The notes beneath the pieces were generated by a model. That model did no database searches. It had not been told where the DNA came from and saw nothing but the letters and a program-made list of their open reading frames with translations. From Neurospora tetraspora (Eukaryota; Ascomycota; Sordariomycetes; Sordariales; Sordariaceae), in contig NW_026944385.1 of assembly GCF_033439725.1 (NCBI RefSeq), positions 2,017,001 to 2,081,000 on the forward strand: 64,000 bases of DNA, given 5' to 3'. Positions 11,485 through 22,803 of this stretch are shown in pieces (the stretch's first letter is position 1; every line of letters starts with the position of its first letter). A program made the position numbers and the translations under genes.

Positions 11485-12962
11485 TTGATCATTCCCTCGC
11501 AGTCTACCAAGTTATGACTCGGTCTGAACTGCCATACCCCATTTGCCATGGCTGGCCGTCTTCCGCTCCCACTCGTGTCACTTCCAATCCCAACATCCAC
11601 CCACTCGTACGCCGCTACGGCCGCCGCGCTCCCACTGCTACTGCCTGCGGGCGACTGGTACCCATCACCCCTCGGGTTGAAGCACGTAGGGAAGTCAACA
11701 GCATCGAGGGGTTCTTCGCGGGCAATCATTGAGCTGAGCTTCGTCATGCCGAGAATGTGCGCACCGTCTTTGCGCAGAGACTCAACAACTGCAGCGGTGG
11801 AATTTGAGGGTAGGCTGACATCGCAATAACTCTTGTTGTTCAGGGAGGTTCTGTGGCCTTTGAGTTGGAAGAGGTCTTTGACCACAACTCGTAAGCGTGG
11901 AGGGGCTATTCTTCCTACTTCGGGTGCTCGCGACGGAACGGCTATGCTTAGGGAGCCATAGGTACTTCCGGAGGTAGAGAGCTGGTAGTAGGGCTGTTGA
12001 TCTGAGCTATAGAGTGGTAGCAGGTTACTCAGTATTCTAGGCCATGCCAACGACTGCAACGAGCATAGAGGTAGGCTTTACCTACTTTGATAGCTTCGGC
12101 TTAAGACCAGTAAGAAAGGTACCGTGTGTGTCATCATACAGTCGGTAAACTCGTCTCAGTACACCGTCGAAGTACAGATATGGGCCAGGGGAGAGGTGTT
12201 CGACAAGGTGCAGCTCCTGTTTGAATTCGACCCATTTAGCCCCGGCTCGCTTGAGGAAATCGAGAGATTCGGTTGAAAGAACATGGTCCTTGGCAGGGTC
12301 AGTAATGATGATGCCATCCAGGAAGCCTTCCCTGGAATAGACATCACATAAAGTATCCAAGATTCTCAGGTAGCCCCGGAGCCAACTAGGGGTTATTGGC
12401 TCATCATCCTTGGCGGCAACCACTGTGATGAGGGAATAGCCAGTGGCGTGGTTGGAGCTTCTCTCAAAGGGGATCTCGTTGCAGGCCACGTAGCGTCGTG
12501 ATTTCCATTTGAACACAATCTCCGCATTTACAAACGGGGAGCAAGTCGTGGCTGACTGGCATATCAGCGACATAGATGTCTCAGACATGTCCATTCTCTG
12601 CACACATAGCTTGTTGTTGCACAGCTCTAGTGTTGAAGATGAAGAAGTTAGGGAGTTGGAAGTATTTATGAAGGAAGGGAACGGATGCTTACAAGGACAG
12701 ACGACACTGAATCTCAGACAAGGGGGCGGCCGGTTGGTCCACAGAAGGCAGGGGTACAGGTCGTGCCGGGAACACAGTGTGCGAAGGGTCCAACGTAAAA
12801 CGGAATGACGGTCAGGAAAAGCGTCTGCCCTTGCAGATCACATTCAATGGACTGTGACTGACCGCGGTCTGTTGGCAAACTTATACCTATTATCCATTCT
12901 AAGCCCAGCAAATGCAAGCATTACTCAGTTGTTGGTACTCATGGGGGTGACATGAAAGGGCT

Positions 12963-14928
12963 TTACGGGATCATCTTGAAAGCTGGATCTCTGTCGTCCC
13001 CAGAGCCTTCGTATCTCTCATACTTCCCAGCGGCTTTGTCCTTGTTGATCTTGTTGCACCAAAGCACATTGGCGAGGATCCTGCAAAGTGTTAGCAAGCG
13101 TGCTCTTCTACCCCACCGCACAACCAACACTTACGCAAACCAAGCATAAACTAGCAGACCAAGGAGGATCGTCTGCCCCTTGTGATACAAAGGTCTATCC
13201 TTTGGAGGATAGACAAAAGCTGAGATGAGCGTTGGTCAGTGGACGAACTCAGATAAGACATATGCCAATACTTACTAGCCACAAAACCGCCCGCGTTTCC
13301 AATAGCAAGTTGCAAAGCTGAACTGGTAGCTCGCTTGTAGTGCCCAGCAGAATTGTTGGAGTTCCAGACGAGAATGCATGGTATGCTGCTGTACATGCCG
13401 ATTGCCATCAAGCATGTCATAGCAAAACGAACTTGGGCAGAGGCGACATTGGCGATAACGGCGTAGCCAATGATGGCAATGGGAAGAGTGAAGAGCATCA
13501 TGACGCCCCTGAGTTTGAGGCGATCAGAGGCAAAGGCAATGAGAACTGCACGTGTGTGTTAGATGTCAGTTCGACAGGGGCAGGAACCGAAAGATATCGA
13601 CAGTACGGACCTGTGACCGGGGTGGCAACTGCGTATGGGATAACCGACCACAGCTGGGTCTGGTTGGGGTTGGATGTGATCTTCAGGTCGTTGAGGATGG
13701 TTGGGAGCTGGGGCTTGTCAGTAATCTTGGTCTTTTCAAGATGCAAAGCGCAGAGCGGCAAACCCACAAAGAGACCAAAGCTGTAGAGCCCAGCCCCAAG
13801 GGCAAAATATGCTGAACCTGTTAGCCAAACTTGGAGGTTGAAGACGCCACGGCGAACTTCAGACCACTTGAACTTTTCCTCTCGTTCCGAAACGGGACTG
13901 CAAGACGAGACATGTTAGCTGAGGTTAACTACCCATACACTCTGTCCGCTGTCTTACTTGAACCTATCCGCGGTATCTGCGCCGGTGTCTCCTTGAAGCC
14001 TCCTTGCAGCGTATTCCTTCTTCTCCTCGGTCAGGTAAGGAGCAGTGACTATACTTGTTGGAAGCAGGAGATAAGTCACCATACCCACAAGTATGGTCTG
14101 GAAGCATGAAGGTGTTAGTCTCGCTCTTCACACAGTTTGCACTGGTGCTTGAAGTTGAACTCACAATCAACCCTTCGATGATGAAGATCCATCTCCAACC
14201 CTCCAACCCACCACGTGGACCAATAGCAGAGAGCCCCCGTGCTAAAAGACCGCCGAATGCACCCGACAAAGAGGCAGCGGTGTAGAAGATGCCCATTCGC
14301 AGCGCCATCTCCTGGCGAGTATATAGGCCGGAAAGATAGAGCACAATGCCTGGAAAGAGGCCGCCCTCGGCGATGCCCAACAGGGCTCGCACGCCGAAGA
14401 AGCTTCCAAAGTTCTTTACGAATCCTAAACACATGGTGATAATGCCCCAGATGATGGTGAGGAGGGGCAGCCAGATCTTGGGCGTGACCTTTTTGAGGAC
14501 CAGGTTGCTCGGAAGTTCACTAGTGGAGTGTAAGTGATGAACCAATACAGGCCTGTGTTGTAAGCGACAGTGGCATACATTGCAATGTATGTGGCATAGA
14601 AGACTGCCAGACCCTGAGTATACTGGGTATTGGAGAGGCCAAGATCCTTTTCGAGACCGATAATCCTGGCGTTGCCGACGTTGGCTCGATCGAGGAAAGA
14701 GCAGAGGAAGAGGAGGACAAGGACAGGCAGGACTCTGTGTTTTTGTGGGTTAATGACTCCTTGAATATGGATGATGGACGGAATCAACTACCTTGTGTCT
14801 ATCTTCCATAATATCCGTCTCGTCATGTTGCGATGGTGCTCGCTGTCGGAGACGGTCCTCTCCATCTTCTCAGTGGAGGGCCTCTCGCCCATCTTGTCGG
14901 CATTCGAAGCATGATTGTTCGACGTCAT
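12963..14928 (-). CDS. MFS anion:cation symporter (allantoate/nicotinate permease type)
   Basis: Nine-exon gene of 495 residues. Exons: 14792-14928, 14579-14734, 14165-14519, 13958-14097, 13768-13897, 13611-13707, 13276-13545, 13135-13219 and 12963-13080. All eight introns are 54-67 bp with GT..AG ends, and the sum is exactly in frame. The cytoplasmic N-terminus is followed by LFLCSFLDRANVGNARI, a hallmark of the Dal5/Tna1-like subfamily. Then come the helix 2-6 motifs GLAVFYATYIAIELPSNL, GIAEGGLFPGIVLYLS and GWRWIFIIEG, a central loop with charged residues, and FASDRLKLRG between helices 8 and 9. Members carry organic anions such as allantoate, nicotinate, pantothenate or small amides across the plasma membrane; the substrate cannot be read here. 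A TATA element lies 75 bp upstream. Its neighbours are the broken amidase and the divergent Zn2Cys6 regulator. Confidence 0.93.
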
Positions 14929-15001
14929 GTTTCGAAATGTGAAGTTCCGTCGTGTGTGAAAAGTGTGAAGATGGCCAAGGTTGCCAAGTTGGAACAAGCT
15001 T

Positions 15002-15010
15002 TTATATAAA
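15002..15010 (-). promoter_or_regulatory. TATA box of the MFS permease gene
   Basis: TTATATAAA (reads TTTATATAA on the minus strand), about 75 bp upstream of the permease ATG and in the right orientation and spacing for a fungal core promoter. Confidence 0.55.
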
Positions 15011-15160
15011 GTCGCGAACTTGCAATGGTGACACGGTGACGACCAAGCGCTGTTCCTGATGCAGATCAATAGGCTAGGCCTGGATCACTGCATATTGATT
15101 GGTCTTGTCTCACTTTGGAAGCTCCAAGTCTGGGGCAATGTTACGCCTAGAGGTCGATCA

Positions 15161-15381
15161 GTAATTACGGTCACCAGTAATTTTCATAATTACTGTCAGG
15201 GTAATGAAAAGATGACACCATTCTTTCCATCCTTACGGCGCACTCCTTTGCGACCCATATTTCCAGGCACCGAACGTCGGATCCGCTCGTGCCCAGGCGT
15301 GCCTGGCTCTGGGCGCTGGGTGCACGGACTGGTGCACGAACCATTGAAATGGCGGTAATTACGGAAAATGGAAAATTACTG
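15161..15381. promoter_or_regulatory. Cluster of TAATTACGG and AATTAC inverted motifs in the divergent promoter
   Basis: TAATTACGG occurs at about 15162-15170 and 15356-15364. The second forms CGG-N6-CGG (15353-15364), a direct CGG repeat of the kind Zn2Cys6 dimers bind. A perfect 8-bp hairpin CAGTAATT-ttcat-AATTACTG lies at 15175-15195. CAGTAATTTTC at 15175 is matched by its inverse GAAAATTACTG at 15371-15381. The region sits between the permease and the Zn2Cys6 regulator, so it is a candidate operator. A small degraded MITE is the alternative, but I see no target duplication. Confidence 0.35.
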
Positions 15382-16402
15382 CGCCAACAGTCAGAGTTCA
15401 GCTGAGTGGACAGGGAGAGCAGTGTACGACCATCGTTAACTGTTTGTGGTACTGCGAGCAGATATCTTTTCCGGAGCGGTGTCTGGGTCTTTTGCGGTTC
15501 CAGTCTTCTGTTGTACACCGTGAGTTTGTTGAGTTGTTGAGGCTGGTTAATGCTGAAGGAAAATGGTCCCTGTAGTGGTATTTTCAAGGTCGCAATCAAG
15601 TGAGGGCGTTGCATCGTAGAGGTGCAGTCGCGATGAACCAGTCGGCAGTCGTGGAAAAAGGAAGGAGGTCGATGAAAGCGTCTCCATGCTCATTAACGCA
15701 GGAAAGAACAAACAGGATGTGAAAAGGTGATCGTCGCGCACTCTTCCGTCATTACAGCTGCAGCTGCCCCTAATAGCCCGATCCCGGCAAGCATTCATAG
15801 CGTGGGTTCCCATCGCAATGAGGTTCTAGACCATGTCATGGGTCAATTACATGCATCGACCCGTTTTGTACGACCAAAATGGAAGGAGACCTGGAATGGA
15901 AAAAAGTCAAATGGCTGGAGGACACCTTGATTTATAGTTGGTTGATGGAGGAAGGTTGGGACCCAAATGTGCTGCTGCAGCGGAAAGCAGCACAAGAATG
16001 GTCTCGGCATCTGGTCTGTGCACGGCCTGTGCACAGCGGCGGGTGCATCCCACGCTTCCTGGATCACAATTCGACATTGCGTCGGCAAAGATGAGGGAAA
16101 GGAATTTTCTAAAGACGATTCTTTTGACTGATATCATAAGTTGGGGAGCTGGATATAGAATGGAGACATATTAGGCTGAAGCCGTTCATTTTATCGGTTT
16201 CCAGCTGCAGAGCCGTTGGCGACACGCGTGGATGGGCGGGCAGCCTCCGCAAAGTTGGCATTCTTGGCAGGATCCACTTTTGACTTCACCTCATGGCACC
16301 TTCCCGACCCCGGCGACCCCGGCCCTTCGACCTCCGGCCCCATCGCCGAGAACATGATCAGAGGGCGGGAGCCACAAAGGTCTACTAGTAAGTTTACACA
16401 AA

Positions 16403-19177
16403 ATGCCAGGAGATGGGCGCAATGAAAAGCTGCGACGGCGAAAGATCCCGCTGGCCTGTGAGCCTTGCCGCGAACGAAAGTCTCGCTGCGACGGAGGGAA
16501 GCCGATCTGCTCGACCTGCCAACGTCGGTCTTTGCCTCTGGCACACTGCATCTACACCATCGAGAATGCGCGTACAGCCAGCAATGAAGTATACATCAAA
16601 ACCCTCCATGAGAGGATCCGTCAACTGGAGCGCCTCTGTGTGGAGAACGGGATCCCGACTCCCCCGATAACATCCAGCCCCACACCGCGATCCGCTACTG
16701 GTTCAGGTCAGTTGGATTCCCCCCAGCGGCCATCTCCCTCTCTCTTTGAACAGTCCATCATTGTTGCCGCTCCTTCTCATCCGGAATCCCAACACCAAAG
16801 TGCGATCCGTCCATCACTGAATGATCCCGGTCCCAGTCACGGGCGCGATCACCGAGCACCGAGTCGGGGTCCGGGTCCGGCAGCCATTTCACCACCACCA
16901 CCACCACCACCACCACCTCCGCGCCACATGCCCGTTCTTTCACCAGCCGAACGGCTTGAGGGAGCATCTGAACTGGTTGGCGCAATAACAGCTATGGGAG
17001 CCGTCTCTACCGAAAAAGATGCTAGCCATACATTTGACGCCACCGACGATTTCTATGGCAGTTCCTCGGCTGCCTCTTTCATGAAGGAAGCTAGCAACTT
17101 CGTCAAGAAGAACCCCACACATCGCATTCCAGATATCGATGTCCTACCGACACAGATGCCACACTTTGCGACTTACAATTCCCTCCATTGCAAAGGTGAT
17201 TTGGGCATTTCCACACGCATGCAGTTCGCCCAGGCCGACAAGTTTGCATTACCTACACGGGCTCTGGCCGACCATCTCCTCAAGCGCTACTTTGAGAGGG
17301 TATACTGGTTGTATCCCGTCTTCCATAAGCCCTCCTTTGAGCGAACGTACGAGAGTCTGTGGAGACCCAACCATGGGCATCCTACTGAGCCACTATCCCC
17401 TCCCGGTCTTGGCCTTGGGAGTTCTCCGGGAGCGGATGCCAGCACTATTGTGTTTCATTTCGCTCTCAACACCATCTTTGCTTTAGGTTGCCAGTTCTCT
17501 GATCTCAGTCCCGATGGCAAGGCTTCCGCGCTACAGACCTATTTTGACCGAGCAAAGGCGTTCGTCAGTCTCGATCTGCTTGACCTCAACAACATTGGGG
17601 TTGTCCAAGCCCTGTTACTTATGACCATATTCTTGTTAGGCACACCCTTTCCTCAGAGATGTTGGAACTCCGTTGGTGTAGCCTGCCGACTTGCTCAGGG
17701 GCTTGGACTCCACACAGAGGCGAGTCAGTCGACTCGTATTATCCGGTCCGACCTGGAGAAGGAGATACGGAGGAGGACATGGCATGGCTGTGTCATCTTG
17801 GACTTGTAAGTAATTTCCCTCTCTGGTAACATGGGTTGTGAATAAAGGACTAACTGCGGACTGCCTCTGCAACAGGACCGTCAGCATGACCTACGGGAGG
17901 CCCACCATGACTGCTCATCTTGATGCGCTGGCATTACCGTCCATTGCCGAACTTGACGACGGAGAGCCTGACCGCCAGAATAGCCCTTCGTCGGATAGTG
18001 TGCCGTCAAAGATGTACTTCTACCTCGAACATATCCAGCAATGCCACATCATGGGAGAGATTCTGTCCACCGTCTACCAGTCACCTTTAGGCCGGCCAAC
18101 CAATTTACAGGACCCATCGAGTAGTGATCAAGCTACCCACGGCCTCGATGCCATCCTCGCGCTCGACGAGAAGCTTTCACGATATGAGAGATCCGTGAAT
18201 CCCATCATGTCCTGGAGCACGCCGACCGACCTCATGGTGGTGGAACTGGAGAGAAGACAAGTTATTGTCACCCAGCGGACTGTGCTCCATGGAAAGTAAG
18301 TCTCATATTCCTCATGTTGTGTTGCAAGTCCTAACCTAATTCTAAGCTTTCTCTACCTACGCCTGATGCTTCATCGCCCTATTCTGTTACAGTTATGCAT
18401 GGATACCGTGTCGAACTCGACCAGTGACTCTAGCTCCCCGACAAAGAAAAATTTGCCTAACGTCAGACGGGCCCTTTATATTTCGTTCGCTGCCGAGTGT
18501 GCCAGAATCTGCATAACGGCAGCCATCGATTTGCTTGAGTTGGTACATAGTACCTACCGGACGAATACAACTGGCGGATGGTGTTGGGATGCACTTTGTA
18601 GGTTTCGATCCACTACTGTGTATGCTTGTGTCCCGAATGCTCACGCAAGCAAACAGATGCCTTCACAGCCGGGATAGTTGTTATTTTGGGACAACTTTGT
18701 CCGGCACCATCGTCAGCATCGGAACAACAACGCCTCGACCGGTCCTGGGCCTTATGTCAAGAGGTTCTAGGGCACTTTGCTTCGTTTAGCATCTCTGCGC
18801 ACACATCTCTAGAACACTTGCGAAAGTTTCATGGGAATATGGTTTCCCGACTATCAGGTATGTGGTCTGCAATGTTGGTTCTTACAAGAGGGTTAACGAA
18901 TGCGGGTGTAGATAAAACTGGCGGAGAATCTTCGATGACCGAAAGAGGATCAACATCTTCAGCTATCAACGAAACTTCCGTCCCAAACACAGGCTCGACA
19001 TCAGGGCCTAGGTCCCATCCATTCGGACAAGGATATCAGCTCAATGCTCCGCTAGATCTGGGAAGCAATCCCTTCTGGCAGCCTCCTGGCGGCGCTCCAG
19101 AATATGGAATGGCTGGCGGTTCTCTCTTGAACTGGGACCCGAATCTTGAGGACTTTATTATGGACAATTTCCAGTGA
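16403..19177 (+). CDS. Zn2Cys6 transcription factor with fungal-specific regulatory domain
   Basis: Five exons (16403-17805, 17876-18295, 18347-18597, 18657-18857, 18912-19177) give 846 residues, exactly in frame. The binuclear zinc cluster is at residues 19-49 (C19-x2-C22-x6-C29-x6-C36-x2-C39-x9-C49), after a basic stretch KLRRRK. A short dimerisation coiled coil follows at about 64-82 (IKTLHERIRQLERLCVENG). A Ser/Pro linker includes a run of ten prolines encoded by a CCA/CCT tract (about 16891-16920). The fungal_trans (middle homology) region begins near residue 285 with LADHLLKRYFERVYWLYPVFHKPSF. The last intron (54 bp) is a multiple of three, so unspliced mRNA would stay open. The gene lies divergent to the permease and is the likely pathway regulator of the permease-amidase locus; that role is inferred from position. 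Confidence 0.92.
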
Positions 19178-20028
19178 CCAGGTTCCGTTGGCTTAGAGTA
19201 CAAAGTTGGACAATAAGCCCTTGCAATTACCAGCAGCTCCCGGTGACAGACAACAGTGTTCGTATACTGCACTTAAACCTCTGCAGGATTTTACATTTCA
19301 TCCAAAGTTGTCCACATACGATTGGACACCGGCCGGCAACGCGACTGAGTATTGTTTGCCTTCTGGGTATTTTACCCCGCCCCTCAAGGCCTCAACGCTC
19401 CGCGTCTCTCGCGAAAGTTTTCTCCCCCAAACAACAACTCCCAGCCCAAAAGTATCGGCAAACCAGCTTCACACTCGATAACAGCGAAACCTTGTTCTCG
19501 TTGGCTCGCTGCAGCCAGGCTTGCCAAAGCGCCTTCTTGACTTCTGATATTAAAGCGCTATCAGAGCTCGGTATGTATTGCCTTTTCCTTGATACGATGC
19601 TACACTCGGCGCACTCCCCATAACTCCCCATGTACGCCCTCAAGTATACCCCGGTACATAGTTGGTTTTCCTCCTAAGTGGATCTGAAAGATCGCTTTTA
19701 TCATTCTCGTTTTAAGGATGGAAGTTTGTGATTGTAGAGATACTTGCAGGCACTTAGTTGGTTTTCCTTCCAAGTGGATCTGATGAGTTGTAATCTCGAT
19801 CGTCTTTTGGCCCGAATTCCATCTCCTAAGAAGTAACGCAAGTGCATGATTCAGGGGAATTTCGCTCCCTGCTGTAGAGCGTTAAAGGCGGAATGTGCAA
19901 ATCGATGATTACGATCTTGGGCGCACATGGAGAGTCTTTAGGCGTGCGCCGAGTGTAGCTCTTGATTTGTCCACATCATACTGATTTCTGACCTCTCTCT
20001 CACTTTTAGCCCACCTCAATCCGTCAAG
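19178..20028. other. Intergenic with a direct repeat
   Basis: The 3' flank of the regulator and 5' flank of the next gene. Short frames only. It includes a direct repeat, listed separately. Confidence 0.4.
19658..19783 (+). repeat. Direct repeat pair
   Basis: A unit of about 30 bp with the core TTGGTTTTCCT and then AAGTGGATCTGA occurs at 19658-19687 and again at 19753-19783, about 65 bp apart, with one or two differences. Function unknown. It may be a local duplication downstream of the regulator. Confidence 0.6.
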
Positions 20029-20722
20029 ATGGCCACAAAAGAGGAGAGAGTCGACATCCACCGCAGGTTCAGAGTGGAGTGGGAGAAGAACTGGTGGGCT
20101 CGCTATGCCTTGTCGCTGCGCAAGCGTGATGGAACGTTGGAGGATCACGCCGAGGAGGACCTTTGTGCTTGGCAAAACCGAGACTGGGATGAATGCAACA
20201 GGTTTACCATCCTTGAACGCCTGTACCTCATGCCAGAATCCGAGCGAGAGGCCACGAACCAACTCTGCGGCCGTGTCGATGGAAATGTCTTGATCGAACA
20301 TACCATGGGCGTGCGCTGGGCTGAATCACGCGCACAAAAGCGCGACCATAAGGATTTGGATACATTCTTCCCCACCGAAGAGTACAGACAATTGTAGGTC
20401 CTTGAACGTCTTACAACACATCACCGTACCCAAGTTGTCCTACATGGACTTTACTGATCCAATGCAAAACAGGGCAAAGCTCCCCAAGTTTCCGTACGGT
20501 ATGGAGCCTTTCACAGCAGTCTCCGACTTGGACTACGTCAAGCTCTGGGGCGGATTGGCTGGCTTCATGTTGGCTTTTGGCATCGACCCCAACGATACCG
20601 ATGCCGTCTTGCGAGCTGGTCAACTGATCACTGCGTTGCGCAAACAGGGTGCTGTTTTTACTCATCCCCAGGTTGACTTCAAGGAGGAGTCTCATCCCCA
20701 GGTTGACCCTAAGGAGGAGTAA
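20029..20722 (+). CDS. Cluster-family protein with N-terminal ARY..NLCG module and C-terminal WGG module
   Basis: Two exons (20029-20393 and 20473-20722; intron GTAGGT...AACAG, 79 bp) give 204 residues. The first exon (about 1-121) contains WWARYALSLRKRD, DLCAWQNRDWDE and TNQLCGRVDGN. The gene at 21995 has the same order (WYARYRCARS, DLWKRRDWLD, TNNLCGWVPME). The second exon carries SDLDYVKLWGGLAGFMLAFG, the WGG module of the genes at 25815, 33643 and 34502. The protein ends with a tandem 10-residue repeat (THPQVDFKEE, SHPQVDPKEE). There is no signal peptide, membrane helix or known catalytic motif. It is the only gene in the cluster in which both modules are clearly joined in one predicted product. 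Function unknown; existence is well supported by splice phase and paralogy. Confidence 0.75.
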
Positions 20723-21094
20723 CTTCATTTTGAAGGATTCTGCCAGATGGGTCGGTGCTTTCTGGAGGAATCGGTAAGAGCCGATCATTGCGACAGGGCC
20801 TGAGCCAAGGTCGCAAGAGAGTTGTGATGGGTCTGAGCATTCATTCCTTTGACATGGAACATCTTCTTTGGTCATGGACGTAGTTTCCAAACAGGAGAAT
20901 GATAATGGTTAGAGCTTGGGGATTGTGCTTGACGTCTAAGACGAGCTCGCCTGCGTGGTGTAGGAGGATTAGAAGCCAATGGAAACCCACGTTCCCCATA
21001 AACCTGACCAGTGCAACCTGACACGGTGACATTTGTTTGTAGGAAAGGAGGTGGCCATCCTGGGAGTTGGTTGTTGAGGGGGAGAAGGAACAAG

Positions 21095-21462
21095 CAGCGC
21101 TGGAAATAAGCCAACTCAACTCAAATATCGATCTGGATTTGATTGAGTGTGTCAAATCAGGGTAGAGATTTGAGTTGAGTTGAGTTGCTTGCAAATATTT
21201 GCAAATATCCGCCGAGACTAAAAGTCCCAACCCAGCCCTAACCCTGACCCGGGTCCCTCTTGCGAAGTTGGGTCCGCGGGCAAAATGAACACTTTTATCG
21301 CCTAAAAACAGTCTGCCGCGGTGCCAAGAAAGGCGGTCAAATCGACAAGCAAATATCGACATCGGATTTATTTGGGTCAAATATTTCGACATGCCGATTT
21401 GTTTGCTTGTTTATTTATATTTGCTTGTATTTATTATCATATTTGACTTATTTCCAGCGCTG
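21095..21462. mobile_element. hAT-like MITE
   Basis: A 368-bp non-coding element with terminal inverted repeats of at least 16 bp (CAGCGCTGGAAATAAG at 21095-21110 and its inverse ending at 21462). It is flanked by a perfect 8-bp target duplication GGAACAAG (21087-21094 and 21463-21470). CAG-type ends and 8-bp duplications are typical of hAT. Inside are sub-terminal inverted repeats (CAACTCAACTC against GAGTTGAGTTG) and repeated GCAAATAT words, a usual layout for transposase binding. It has no coding capacity. Confidence 0.85.
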
Positions 21463-21994
21463 GGAACAAGAGGACAAGATCTGGGGCTGCAAGGGGAGCA
21501 CCTCGGTAAAGGAGCGATACACTTGCCATGATATGGGTAAATGCAGCAGCACTGGACCCCAATAGTTCTTTTTGGAGGTGGCAAGAATGCCCCGTCATGA
21601 AATGTCAGTGATTTCCTTGGCTGCCGTTGCACCTGCATGTTCGAGTGGTGCCTATCTCGGACATAACGAAAAAGCGTCAATTGTCTTCTCGGCGCGGCAA
21701 CAACCGTTCCAGTCTTTTGCTCTCATATTTCTGCTAACGAACCTTCAGCACTTTTCCCCAACAACATCACAACTACTCGCATTTCCTCCAAGATTTTGGT
21801 TGCTTGTGTTCATCGACGCATATCTAAGGACACAACCACGCATTGACACGACTACAAGACTCAAACAACGGTAATGTGTTTTCCTCTTTTTTTCCTCAGT
21901 TCCCTCCGCTTTCTCCTTCGTGACGGTGTGCCTGGCAAGCTCTAACCTAATCAGCCTGTTTTCGCCCAGATCTTCAATCCACCTGCATCCAAAC

Positions 21995-22574
21995 ATGAGT
22001 TCCCAAGCCGACAATACCGAGATCGAACGCCTCTTTGAAGACTCGTGGAGCTTAAGCTGGTATGCCCGCTACAGATGCGCGCGGAGCAACGTTGCAGGCG
22101 CCTTCATAGGGCCCTCTGTTCCCGTCGAGATCGTTGACCTTTGGAAACGTCGCGACTGGCTGGACCTACTCCATGGAACCGGTGGAGTTCCGGCCGAAAA
22201 TACCTATCGCAGCATCATTGAGGCCTTGAAGAGCATGCCCAAGGTGGAGAAGGACGTAACGAACAACCTGTGTGGATGGGTCCCTATGGAAGCAATGCCA
22301 TTGTACGACAGGCCGGATGGGCCGTGTTGGCGCGCCACACGCGCTTGCAACGTACTACACAAGGATGTTCGCGAATTTATATACGAGAACTTGAGGTATG
22401 TTCCATGATTACCATCTCTTCAAGGATCATCAATCTCAGCTTGTCACTAACGCCTACACGATTCCGAACAGTGGCCTCTACGTCAGTCCGTACGCTACTG
22501 CAGCTGGGGCCGGCGCCGACACACTGAAGGACGAGCCTGCCGTCACAATCGTTCCGGTTGCCGAAGAGCAGTAG
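21995..22574 (+). CDS. Cluster-family protein sharing the ARY..NLCG module
   Basis: Two exons (21995-22395, 22472-22574; intron GTATGT...AACAG) give 167 residues. I chose the ATG after a probable 5' leader intron (about 21870-21970), because the open frame upstream is leader-like. The module SWYARYRCARS...LWKRRDWLD...VTNNLCGWVP...WRATRA aligns along its length with exon 1 of the gene at 20029. The second exon encodes a short Ala/Pro/Val-rich tail ending PVAEEQ instead of the WGG module. A diverged version of that module lies just downstream (22620-22803), so an alternative splice product or a recent loss is possible. No known domain. Function unknown. Confidence 0.7.
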
Positions 22575-22619
22575 ATCCCGCCGCGTCAACCTCTTTCTCG
22601 CTCAAGCGAACATCCAGCC

Positions 22620-22803
22620 CACCATCTACGGCCTAGCTGCCAAGCTAGCGAAGGTCAACGAGCGGACAACAGTCAACACCGACTCCAAGCAGTGGGAGCA
22701 GCTGTCAAGCTTTGACTCAAACGAAGGCTTCGGCAACATCCGGGAATTCATGGTCGTGTTTGGTAATGAACAAGAATACGGAATATACCGTTATTTGGGC
22801 TGA
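22620..22803 (+). pseudogene. Diverged or orphaned WGG-module remnant
   Basis: An open frame just 3' of the preceding gene reads AAKLAKV, then SSFDSNEGFGNIREFMVVFG. In the gene at 20029 the second exon starts AKLPKF and continues to LWGGLAGFMLAFG. Order and spacing agree, but the Trp is replaced and the GG pair is altered. It could be a relic left when the upstream gene gained a stop, or an alternative last exon. The evidence is the weak alignment plus position. Confidence 0.4.

Larger units (their letters stand above)
6438..12594 (-). pseudogene. Amidase (amidase-signature family, Arp1-type N-terminal), split by a transposon
   Basis: Host gene whose coding sequence is interrupted by the 4.1 kb element at 7371-11484. 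The 5' part is exon 12086-12594, an intron 12007-12085 (GTAGGT...CTATAG), then 11485-12006. The 3' part is 6438-7362. Without the insertion and one copy of its 8-bp duplication these parts form one frame of 651 residues, with no other break. The amidase-signature triad is visible: Lys in VVKDLFQLKG, the cis-Ser motif PAGSSSGSAAA, and the nucleophile motif GSDTSGSGRRPA. The C-terminal half has GAPDVVVPIGEAEYQS and EYLPV, as in fungal amidases fused to a scytalone-dehydratase-like Arp1 domain. The insertion falls just after the nucleophile motif. The true start is probably the ATG at 12594, since the upstream in-frame codon is GTG. The permease next to it suggests a role in using an amide or carbamoyl compound. 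Confidence 0.85.

Noticed and set aside
15175-15381. Possible 207-bp MITE (CAGTAATTTTC ends)
   Set aside because: Inverted ends are only 11 bp and no target duplication matches at the flanks. Kept only as a regulatory motif cluster.
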